Positions 49,620 to 57,345 of a stretch of 64,000 nucleotides of DNA are shown here, one piece after another. The stretch is taken from the NCBI RefSeq assembly GCF_039939195.1, contig NZ_JBDUUH010000003.1, forward strand, positions 124,001 through 188,000. Direction: 5' to 3'. The first letter of the stretch is position 1, and each line of letters starts with the position of its first letter. Origin of the DNA: Foliimonas ilicis. Lineage in GTDB: Bacteria > Pseudomonadota > Alphaproteobacteria > Rhizobiales > Rhizobiaceae. Under the pieces are notes generated by a model. It did no database searches, was not told the origin of the DNA, and saw only the letters and a program-made list of their open reading frames with translations. A program made the position numbers and the translations under genes.

Positions 49620-51685
49620 GAGCCTGTGCTTTCCAGATGCAGATTGCCCGCCTGATCGACCCGCGCCGTCCAGCCGGGCAGAACGACTATTGTCGTGTCC
49701 TCCTGTTCGACGATTGCCGGTCCCGATAGGCTTTGACCCGCGACAAGGGCAGGGCGGGTGTAGACGGCAGCATCGATCCACGCACCCCGATGGAAAATCG
49801 GCCGCACGCCTTTTTGGGCTGCGGCTGTGCCGCCTTCCGGCAGGTTTGGAATTGGTAAATCCGGCGTGATGCCGATTGCGGCAAGTCGCGCCGTGCCAAG
49901 CTCGACGATGGCCTCGGTATCCCGGAACCCATAGATGCGTTCATGTTCGAGGTGGAAAGCCTCGGCCACGGCCTGCGCGGTGCTGTCCGTGTCACAAAGT
50001 TTTATGCGCAACTCATAGGCCTGTCCGGCGTAACGCATATCCACGCCGCGCTCACTGCGTATTTCGCCGCGCGACCCGCCTTCGGCGTTCAGCCATTTAA
50101 GACCCTCGGTCGAGAGAGCATCGAATGTTTCGATAAGCGCCGCGGCGGTAGCCTCGTCCAGCGGCAGGCGCAGGCTGCGCACGAAATCGCGGCGAAGATC
50201 GGCACCTGCCGCACCCATTGCGCAGAAAGTTCCGGCGGCGGGCGGCACGATGATGTGCGGAATGCCGACCTCTTCGGCCAGAAGATTGGCATGTGTCGGC
50301 CCCGCGCCGCCGAACGGAACAAGTGCGAAGCCGCGCGGGTCCAGTCCGCGCTCGGCAAGCGTCTTGTAAAGCGCGCTGGCCATGCCGGCGGTCGTGACGG
50401 CCAAAGCGCCTTGCGCGGTTTGCGCCGCAATGGCCCTGTCGTCGCCGGTCAGTCCTATTTTTTTCCCGACTGTCGCGAGAGCGTCTCTCGCCGCGTTGGC
50501 ATCTAACTGCATGCGTCCACCGAGAAATCCGGCAGGATCGATATAGCCGAGCGTCAGGTAGCAATCGGTGACGGCAGGCTGTTCGCCGCCCTGGCCGTAG
50601 GAGACCGGGCCGGGTTTTGCCCCTGCACTTTGCGGGCCGACCTTCATAATGCCGTGCGGATCGACCCAGACGATGGAGCCGCCGCCCGCGCCGATTGCGC
50701 TTACATTGACCACCGGCAGCACGAGCGGTAGCCCGCCAATGTCCGTGCGTGTCGCGAGTTCCGGCATGCCGCCGGAAGCAATCGCGATGTCGGACGACGT
50801 GCCGCCCATGTCGAACGTAATAATGCCCGGCGTGCCGGTCGCCTGTGCCAACCGAACGGCAGCCATGACGCCGGATGCCGGGCCGGAAAGGATCGTCTCG
50901 ACAGGCCGCTCGACTGCGGACGCGGCACTCAGCGACCCGCCGTTCGAGGCGGTGACGATGATGGGCGCGATGACGCCGCGCTCGGCAAGGCCGCGCTGCA
51001 AACCGTCGAAATAGCGTTGGAGAAGCGGCTGGATATAGGCGTTTAGACAAGCGACCAACGTACGCTCATATTCGCGGATTTCCGGCCAGATTGCAGCCGC
51101 AGAGGTGATGTCGAGCCCGCCTGCGGCGTTCGAAATCCGCGATGCCAGATCGGCCTCGAACGCAGGATCGGTGTAGCCGTTAATTAGAACGAGCGCCGCT
51201 GCGTCAAGCTCAAGCGCTGCAAGCTGCGTTGCCACGCGGTTTATTTCTTCATCGTCAGGCCGCATCGTGACTTCGCCGGATGCGGAAAGCCTTGCGCCGA
51301 TTTCGATAATGCGCCCGCGCGGAACCAGAGGCACTTCCTTTGCAGCATGAAAGTCGAAGGACGACGGCATACGGCAGCGTGCGATTTCCATAATGTCGCG
51401 ATAACCGCTGGTGACAATCAGACCGATGCGCGCGCCTTTGCGCTGGATGATCGCGTTGAGCCCGATCGTCGTGCCATGCATGAGAACGGAAACGTCTTTC
51501 GGCTGCAACCCGACCTGATCGAGAAGAGATTGAAGGCCGACGATGAGGGCACGCGATGGGTCGTCCGGCGTCGACGGTTCCTTGTAGAATGCAAGGCTTC
51601 CATCTCGCGGGTCCGATAAAACGAAATCGGTGAAGGTTCCGCCGACATCGATGCCGATCCGGGCACCTGGTTCTGCGACGCTCAT
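49616..51685 (-). CDS. Hydantoinase A / oxoprolinase family subunit (ATPase)
   Basis: 689 aa from ATG MSVAEPGARIG; a GTG three codons earlier has no room for an RBS, while AAGGA stands ten bases before this ATG. The actin-like ATP-binding start GIDVGGTFTDFVL, the central LSGPASGVMAAVRLAQATG and TFDMGGTSSDIAI, and the late FGGAGPTHANLLAEE are the hallmarks of HyuA. First gene of the operon, divergent from the LacI regulator with an operator-like palindrome between them. Confidence 0.93.
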   Translation of the reverse strand: MSVAEPGARIGIDVGGTFTDFVLSDPRDGSLAFYKEPSTPDDPSRALIVGLQSLLDQVGLQPKDVSVLMHGTTIGLNAIIQRKGARIGLIVTSGYRDIMEIARCRMPSSFDFHAAKEVPLVPRGRIIEIGARLSASGEVTMRPDDEEINRVATQLAALELDAAALVLINGYTDPAFEADLASRISNAAGGLDITSAAAIWPEIREYERTLVACLNAYIQPLLQRYFDGLQRGLAERGVIAPIIVTASNGGSLSAASAVERPVETILSGPASGVMAAVRLAQATGTPGIITFDMGGTSSDIAIASGGMPELATRTDIGGLPLVLPVVNVSAIGAGGGSIVWVDPHGIMKVGPQSAGAKPGPVSYGQGGEQPAVTDCYLTLGYIDPAGFLGGRMQLDANAARDALATVGKKIGLTGDDRAIAAQTAQGALAVTTAGMASALYKTLAERGLDPRGFALVPFGGAGPTHANLLAEEVGIPHIIVPPAAGTFCAMGAAGADLRRDFVRSLRLPLDEATAAALIETFDALSTEGLKWLNAEGGSRGEIRSERGVDMRYAGQAYELRIKLCDTDSTAQAVAEAFHLEHERIYGFRDTEAIVELGTARLAAIGITPDLPIPNLPEGGTAAAQKGVRPIFHRGAWIDAAVYTRPALVAGQSLSGPAIVEQEDTTIVVLPGWTARVDQAGNLHLESTGS

Positions 51686-51766
51686 GCTTTGCACTTCCTT
51701 ATTTGCCCGCGAAGAGAACGCTGCCCGCGTCTTACAGCAAGCTTGCTATAGCCGCTTTTGCCCTAT

Positions 51767-51784
51767 TATTTTAGCGCTAAAATA
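51767..51784. promoter_or_regulatory. LacI-family operator (18-bp perfect palindrome)
   Basis: TATTTTAGCGCTAAAATA is perfectly self-complementary with the central CG step typical of LacI-family operators. It lies 82 nt before the hyuA start and 104 nt before the lacI-type gene start, between the divergent genes. Confidence 0.85.
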
Positions 51785-51887
51785 CGGTTGCGATTTTAAG
51801 TGTCAATGGTTGTGCCGCGACAGAATGCGAATTGCGGAAAGTGTCGATTTGGTAGAAAAATAAGGCTGGGTGTTTGGGGATCACAGC

Positions 51888-52907
51888 ATGAAATCACATC
51901 ACGCGAATATTCCAGTCAGCCGGATGGCGACGATGCAGGATGTTGCGGAAGCGGCAAGAGTTTCTGCGATGACCGTCTCCAATACGTTCAAATATCCAGG
52001 CAGGGTTCAGGAGAGCACGCGGCTGCGCGTGCTCGAAGTCGCGATGGAGCTTGGCTACGTCCCCAATATGTCGGCGGGGCATCTGGCGGCAGGCAAAAGC
52101 CGCATCATCGGGGGCACGATTCCATCCGTAAAGAATTCGAGCTTCTATCAATATATCAGTGGCTTGCAGGACGGCGTTGCAGCCCATGATCATAAGCTCA
52201 TTCTGATGCTGGCCGACACGCCGGAGCAGGAGCTGGAAGCGGTGCAGGCCTTTGTCGGCCTCCGTGTGGCGGGCATCGTCCTTATCGGCAATGAGCATGA
52301 AAAAGCGACGATGGATCTCCTGACCAAGGCGCATATTCCACTGGTCGAAACTTGGCTGCTGCATGACGCACTCGACATGGCGATCGGCTTCCGCATCGCC
52401 GATGCCGTGCGTGCGGCCTGCCATCATCATATTCAGGCTGGCCGAAAGCGGATCGGTCTGATCGGCAATGACAGTAAGGCGTCACGCCGGTTTCGGGAGC
52501 GCCCGCCGGTGTTTCAAGATGAGATGCGCAAGGCAGGTCTGCGTGACGATCTGATTGTCGGGGTGGAAGAGCCACATAGTTTTGTGAGCGGGCCGCAGGC
52601 GCTCGATACGCTGCTTGGAATGGATGCCGATCTCGACGCCGTGATCTGCCCGACGGACATCGTTGCCGCCAGCATGATTTTCGAATGCGGGCGTCGCGGG
52701 ATTTCAGTACCCGAGCGCCTGGCCGTAATCGGCTGGGGCGATTACGAAATCGCCTCTGCCATGTCGCCGGCGTTGACGACCGTAAAGCCGCAGCCATGGG
52801 AAATGGGATCCGGTGCAATCAAGATGCTGATGGACTCGCATGTCCCGGAGAAGCGGGCAAAATGCGTCGATACCGGCTTTATGCTCATAGCGCGCGAAAG
52901 TGCTTGA
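51888..52907 (+). CDS. LacI family transcriptional regulator
   Basis: 339 aa from ATG MKSHHANIPVSRM, which has GGGA seven bases upstream; a GTG 18 nt earlier is possible. The HTH and hinge (about residues 14-70) read MQDVAEAARVSAMTVSNTFK, ESTRLRVLEVAMELGYVPN and SAGHLAAGKSRIIGG. A periplasmic-binding-protein-like ligand domain follows, with CPTDIVAASMIFECGRRG and AVIGWGDYEIASAMSPALTT. It belongs to the GntR/PurR-like branch that binds palindromes such as the one at 51767-51784 and probably represses the hyuA operon and itself. Confidence 0.93.
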   Translation: MKSHHANIPVSRMATMQDVAEAARVSAMTVSNTFKYPGRVQESTRLRVLEVAMELGYVPNMSAGHLAAGKSRIIGGTIPSVKNSSFYQYISGLQDGVAAHDHKLILMLADTPEQELEAVQAFVGLRVAGIVLIGNEHEKATMDLLTKAHIPLVETWLLHDALDMAIGFRIADAVRAACHHHIQAGRKRIGLIGNDSKASRRFRERPPVFQDEMRKAGLRDDLIVGVEEPHSFVSGPQALDTLLGMDADLDAVICPTDIVAASMIFECGRRGISVPERLAVIGWGDYEIASAMSPALTTVKPQPWEMGSGAIKMLMDSHVPEKRAKCVDTGFMLIARESA

Positions 52908-52910
52908 TGT

Positions 52911-54356
52911 TCAGACGGCCCGAGAAATCGATGGGGCTTCCGCGGCGGATGATTTCAAAAAGACCTCGCCCACGCCGATAAGCAGCGGCATTGAAACGCC
53001 GATCTCGGCAACTTCAAACGCAAGTCTGTCGAGGCGCGTCGTGCGCAGGATTTGCTCCTTGCGCCCGAGCGAGACGGCAATCGCTACCGGGGTCGATGCG
53101 ACAAGTCCTCGTGCGATCAGTCGGTTTGCAATTTCTGCCGCATTGCGTCCGCCCATATAGAAGATCGTCGTTGCCGATGGATCGGCGATTGCATTCCAGT
53201 CGATATCTTCCGGCAAGCCGCCTTTCCTGGAGTGGCCGGTAACGAACCGCACCGATTTTGCGTGGTCGCGATGGGTGAGAGATACGCCAAGTGCCGCGGC
53301 CATTGCGATGCCAGCTGAAATTCCGGGCACGACGTCAAAGTCGATGCCTTCTTTTTGGAGTACTTCGATCTCTTCGCCGGCGCGCCCGAATATCATCGGG
53401 TCGCCGGATTTGAGGCGAACGACGCGACGGCCAGCCCTTGCGAGCTTCACCATCATTTCGTTGATTTCGTGCTGCTTGCAGCTCGGCCGGCCGGCACGTT
53501 TGCCGACCAGAATGCGCTTGGCTTCCCGCCGTGCCAATTCCAAAACTTCATCCGAAACGAGATCGTCGAACAGGATGACATCGGCCGCTTGCAGGGCGCG
53601 GACGGCTTTCAGCGTGAGGAGTTCAGCGTCGCCCGGACCGGCGCCGACGAATGTGACGTGACCTGTGTTCGATGGTTGCGCAGCCATCGCATTGTCGAGC
53701 GCTGCACGGTCCTTTTCGTTCGGTGCAGGACCGAATGCCCTATCGACGAAGCGTTCCCAGAAGGCGCGTCGTTGAAAGCCTGCGGGGAGGCGGTTGATCA
53801 CCGCGCCGCGCATATCACGCGCCAGTGCAGCCCAGTCTGCAAGGGATGCTGGCAGCAGCGTTTCAATGCGTCGCCGGACAGCCTGTCCGAGGATTGGAGC
53901 CGCACCGCATGTCGAGATGCCGACGATAACGGGCGACCGATTGACGATGGAGCCGAACTGGAAATGACAGTAGGCGGGTTTGTCGATGACATTGCAGGCA
54001 GCACCTGCCGCGCGGCAGGCGGCCTCGAAGCGCTCCGCCTCGGCAGCGTCTTCCGCGTCGCAAATGGCTACTGCCGCACCGCTCAGGCAGTCGGGTTTCC
54101 ACTCGCGGTCATGATGAACGATGTTCGCATCGCGCGCGATCAACGTTTTCATTTCGTCCGAAAGCGCGCGTGCGGGGCTAATGACATGAAGCCTTGCAGC
54201 CGTTGCAGCCAGAAGCTCGGCCTTCCAAGCTGCTGCTTCGGTTCCATTTGCAATGATTGTCTTCTTGCCTGTCAGGTCGAAGAAAACCGGAAGAACACCG
54301 AGCGGTTTAATGCGCGGCGTGGCGGCTTCACTCGGCTGCCTGGATATGATCTGCAT
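52911..54356 (-). CDS. cysG: Siroheme synthase (uroporphyrinogen-III methyltransferase / precorrin-2 dehydrogenase-ferrochelatase)
   Basis: 481 aa fusion that makes siroheme for nitrite reductase. The N-terminal dehydrogenase/ferrochelatase part (residues about 18-215) starts LGVLPVFFDLTGKKTIIANG; its nucleotide motif ANGTEAAAWK is degenerate compared with the usual VGGGxVAxRK. STCGAAPILG and RRIETLLPASL are present. The C-terminal SUMT domain (about 240-470) has VTFVGAGPGDAELLTLKAVR, KRILVGKRAGRPSCKQHEIN, RLKSGDPMIFGRAGEE and VVPGISAGIAMA. Its start overlaps the nitrate reductase end by 29 nt. Last gene of the nitrate operon, 3 nt from the convergent lacI-type gene. Confidence 0.95.
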   Translation of the reverse strand: MQIISRQPSEAATPRIKPLGVLPVFFDLTGKKTIIANGTEAAAWKAELLAATAARLHVISPARALSDEMKTLIARDANIVHHDREWKPDCLSGAAVAICDAEDAAEAERFEAACRAAGAACNVIDKPAYCHFQFGSIVNRSPVIVGISTCGAAPILGQAVRRRIETLLPASLADWAALARDMRGAVINRLPAGFQRRAFWERFVDRAFGPAPNEKDRAALDNAMAAQPSNTGHVTFVGAGPGDAELLTLKAVRALQAADVILFDDLVSDEVLELARREAKRILVGKRAGRPSCKQHEINEMMVKLARAGRRVVRLKSGDPMIFGRAGEEIEVLQKEGIDFDVVPGISAGIAMAAALGVSLTHRDHAKSVRFVTGHSRKGGLPEDIDWNAIADPSATTIFYMGGRNAAEIANRLIARGLVASTPVAIAVSLGRKEQILRTTRLDRLAFEVAEIGVSMPLLIGVGEVFLKSSAAEAPSISRAV

Positions 54357-57015
54357 CGATGATGCTCCTTATCTCGGCGCGGCATGAGCCGCAGTTGGTT
54401 CCGGCGCGCAGCTTCGCCCCGATGGCATCGAGGCTATTGCAGCCATTGGCGACAGCCGTTGCCAGTTGATTGACCCCGACATTGAAGCAGGAGCAGACGA
54501 TGCGCCCGATGGCGGGCATGGGCACCGGTGCACGGCCCGAAAGCAACGCGCGACGATCCTGCATCGAAAGCGGTTCATTGCTTGCCAGAAGCGACAACAG
54601 CCATTCGCGGTTCGGCAGCATTCCCGGCGGCCCGACGAGCAGAGCTTCAGCCATGCTGCCCTCCGCATCGATCGCCGCTGCACGGAATGTCGAGCCGCTT
54701 CGGTCAGTGTATTCGAGAAGCTGGTCGCGCGCATAAGCATCGAGGAAACGCCTGGTCAGCAACACGCCTTGATCCGGCTTTTCCGTGCCGCAGAAATGAT
54801 AGGCCCAGCCGCCATCGACAGCGGTGCGGCTCCAGTGGACGAACCCGGTTGGGCGGAGGTCGCGCCTTGTAATCAATACGCCTTCCCACGCGATTTCCTC
54901 GGCGGTGATGCGTATCGGCACATGCTTCAATTCAGGCTGGCCCGAATAGGCGTCGTTTATCGGTGAGGAGAGGGAGCCTGCGGTCGCATTGGCGGCGAAC
55001 ATGCCGCTCCAGTGCATCGGCATGAAAGCCTGACCTTTGCGCTGGTTGGTGCTGATCCGAACCTTCGCCCGCGCCCATCCGTAACGCGACGATATATGCG
55101 CGAGATCGCCATCCTTGAGTTTCAGTGCTGCGGCGTCGACGGGGTGGAGATCGACCGCCGGTTCAGGCGTGTTCGACATGAGGCGCGGCACCTGGCCCGT
55201 ACGGGTCATGGTATGCCACTGGTCGCGCAGGCGTCCCGTGTTGAGGACAAGCGGATAGGCCGCATCGGCGGCGAGTGCTGGTCCTTCCTGACGGACAGGC
55301 ACAAAACGAGCACGGCCATCGGGCGTTGGAAACCGGCCGTCGCCTAGCAGCCTGTCAGCGCCTTCAGTCTGGCCAGATTTTACGGGCCAACGCCGCGCTG
55401 CAAAACTGTTGTAATCCGCATCGCTGATGTCGGCCAAGCCGCCAATGTCGAACAGCCGTTCTCCGTCATTTTCGAATGCGGAAAGCGCTGCATGTTCGCG
55501 GAAGATCGCCGCCTGCGATGGATAATCGAATGCCTCGGTGAAGCCCATTCGTTGCGCGACATCGCAGACGATGTGCCAGTCGGCGCGTGCCTTGCCCGGC
55601 ATCGGCGCAAAGGCTTTCTGGCGCGAAATGTTGCGCTCGGAATTGGTGACTGTCCCGTCCTTTTCGCCCCATGCGGCGGCAGGCAGAATTACATCCGCAT
55701 AGCGCGTCGTGTCGGTGCGGGTCACATCGGATACGACCACGAAGTCGCAGCGCTTCAGGGCGTCGCGAACCCGTGAAGCGTTCGGCATGCTGACGGCAGG
55801 GTTGGTGCCCATTATCCAAAGCGCCTTGATGCGTCCGTCTGCGGTCGCGTCGAAAAGATCGACGGCTTTCAGCCCGCCGCGCCGCGCCATATTCGGTGCG
55901 CGCCAGAAACGCTCGACGCGCTCGACATCGGCGGGGTTTTCAAAGCCCATATGCGCGGCGAGCTGGTTTGCGAGCCCGCCGACTTCGCGCCCGCCCATCG
56001 CATTGGGCTGGCCCGTCACCGAAAACGGGCCCATGCCGGGCTTGCCGATGCGCCCGGTCGCCAGATGGCAATTGATGACCGCATTGACCTTGTCGGTTCC
56101 GTGCGCGGACTGGTTCACGCCCTGGCTGTAGACTGTGACGGCTCGCTCTGTTTTGGCGAAGATTTCAAAGAAATTCTGAACATTGGCAGTGTCCAGACCG
56201 CAGCCAGCAGCAACGCGCGAAGCATTTGGCGCATCGGCCATCGCGACGGCGATTGCGGTGTCAAAACCGGATGTGCTCGCCTTAATGAACTCTTTGTCCA
56301 GCGCGCCACTATTGGCCAGATGTGCCAGCAATCCGTTGAAAAGCAGAACGTCAGTGCCCGGATCGACGGCCAGATGCAGATCGCATTCATCCGTCGTTGC
56401 TGTCTTGCGGGGATCGATGACGACGATCTTCGTACCGTGTTTTGCCCGCGCTGCGAGCAGCCGCTGGTAGATGATCGGGTGGCACCATGCGGTGTTGGAA
56501 CCCACCAGCACGACGAGATCGGCCAGTTCCAGATCCTCATAGATACCCGGCACCAGATCTTCGCCGAAGGCACGTTTATGTCCTGCGACCGAAGATGCCA
56601 TGCACAGCCGCGAATTCGTGTCGATATTGCCCGAACCGATGAAGCCTTTCATCAGCTTGTTGGCGACGTAATAGTCTTCGGTCAGCAATTGGCCGGAGAT
56701 GTAGAAGCCAACCGAATCTGGTCCGTGTTTTGAAATCGTTTCGGAGAACCGATCTGCGACGAGGTCCAGAGCTATTTCCCATTTAGCGCGTTTGCCGCCA
56801 ATCTGCGGATGGAGAATGCGCGCGCCCAGACCCATCGTCTCACCAAGCGCTGATCCTTTCGAGCAAAGTTTGCCGAAATTCGCGGGATGGCCTGGGTCGC
56901 CGCGAACGGTAACATCACCATTCGCGGCGACCTTCGCCAGCACGCCGCAACCCACCCCGCAATAGGGGCAGGCGGTCCTCACCTCATGTGCTTCAAAGTC
57001 CGCTCTTGCGTTCAT
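54328..57015 (-). CDS. nasA: Assimilatory nitrate reductase, catalytic subunit with C-terminal BFD-type [2Fe-2S] domain
   Basis: Cytoplasmic molybdopterin enzyme reducing nitrate to nitrite, 895 aa. The [4Fe-4S] ligands are Cys16, Cys19, Cys23 and Cys51 (CPYCGVGC, KLCSKGS). The Mo ligand is Cys138 in NSRLCMASS. bis-MGD domains follow, with MGTNPAVSMPNA and WGEKDGTVTNSERN; the C-terminal molybdopterin-binding domain has LNTGRLRDQWHTMTRTGQV. The last 65 residues are a bacterioferritin-associated-ferredoxin-like domain with CSC and CGSC. No Tat signal, so cytosolic. Overlaps nirD by 4 nt and cysG by 29 nt. Confidence 0.96.
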   Translation of the reverse strand: MNARADFEAHEVRTACPYCGVGCGVLAKVAANGDVTVRGDPGHPANFGKLCSKGSALGETMGLGARILHPQIGGKRAKWEIALDLVADRFSETISKHGPDSVGFYISGQLLTEDYYVANKLMKGFIGSGNIDTNSRLCMASSVAGHKRAFGEDLVPGIYEDLELADLVVLVGSNTAWCHPIIYQRLLAARAKHGTKIVVIDPRKTATTDECDLHLAVDPGTDVLLFNGLLAHLANSGALDKEFIKASTSGFDTAIAVAMADAPNASRVAAGCGLDTANVQNFFEIFAKTERAVTVYSQGVNQSAHGTDKVNAVINCHLATGRIGKPGMGPFSVTGQPNAMGGREVGGLANQLAAHMGFENPADVERVERFWRAPNMARRGGLKAVDLFDATADGRIKALWIMGTNPAVSMPNASRVRDALKRCDFVVVSDVTRTDTTRYADVILPAAAWGEKDGTVTNSERNISRQKAFAPMPGKARADWHIVCDVAQRMGFTEAFDYPSQAAIFREHAALSAFENDGERLFDIGGLADISDADYNSFAARRWPVKSGQTEGADRLLGDGRFPTPDGRARFVPVRQEGPALAADAAYPLVLNTGRLRDQWHTMTRTGQVPRLMSNTPEPAVDLHPVDAAALKLKDGDLAHISSRYGWARAKVRISTNQRKGQAFMPMHWSGMFAANATAGSLSSPINDAYSGQPELKHVPIRITAEEIAWEGVLITRRDLRPTGFVHWSRTAVDGGWAYHFCGTEKPDQGVLLTRRFLDAYARDQLLEYTDRSGSTFRAAAIDAEGSMAEALLVGPPGMLPNREWLLSLLASNEPLSMQDRRALLSGRAPVPMPAIGRIVCSCFNVGVNQLATAVANGCNSLDAIGAKLRAGTNCGSCRAEIRSIIDADHIQAAE

Positions 57016-57341
57016 GCGGCCTTGACCAGCAGGGCCTCAAGTCCGAGCGCAACCATTCCATGCTCGACCCTGACGGGTATCGTCTTGACCGAACCCTCAT
57101 CGGTGCCGAGGGCCAGTCCGGTCTCAAGCGAAAAGACCCAATTGTGCAGCGGGCAGGTGACAGCCGTGCCATGCACGATGCCTTCGGTCAGCGGCCCGCC
57201 CTTGTGTGGGCATCGGTTTTCGATTGCGAAAACGCGGTCGTCCGAGGTACGGAAAACACCGATCTTGCCGTGCGGTGTGTTCACGCAACGCGCGCCGCGC
57301 AGCGGTATGTCGTTGATTGAGCCGATCGCAGTCCAGTTCAT
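57012..57341 (-). CDS. nirD: Nitrite reductase small subunit
   Basis: 109 aa from ATG MNWTAIGSINDIP, 4 nt after the nirB stop; the longer frame upstream lies inside nirB. Rieske-like fold with both ligand pairs intact, Cys44-x-His46 (CPHKGG) and Cys63-x2-His66 (CPLHNW), so it should bind a [2Fe-2S] cluster, unlike the cluster-free E. coli NirD. It would assist electron transfer to NirB. Confidence 0.95.
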   Translation of the reverse strand: MNWTAIGSINDIPLRGARCVNTPHGKIGVFRTSDDRVFAIENRCPHKGGPLTEGIVHGTAVTCPLHNWVFSLETGLALGTDEGSVKTIPVRVEHGMVALGLEALLVKAA

Positions 57342-57345
57342 GGTA

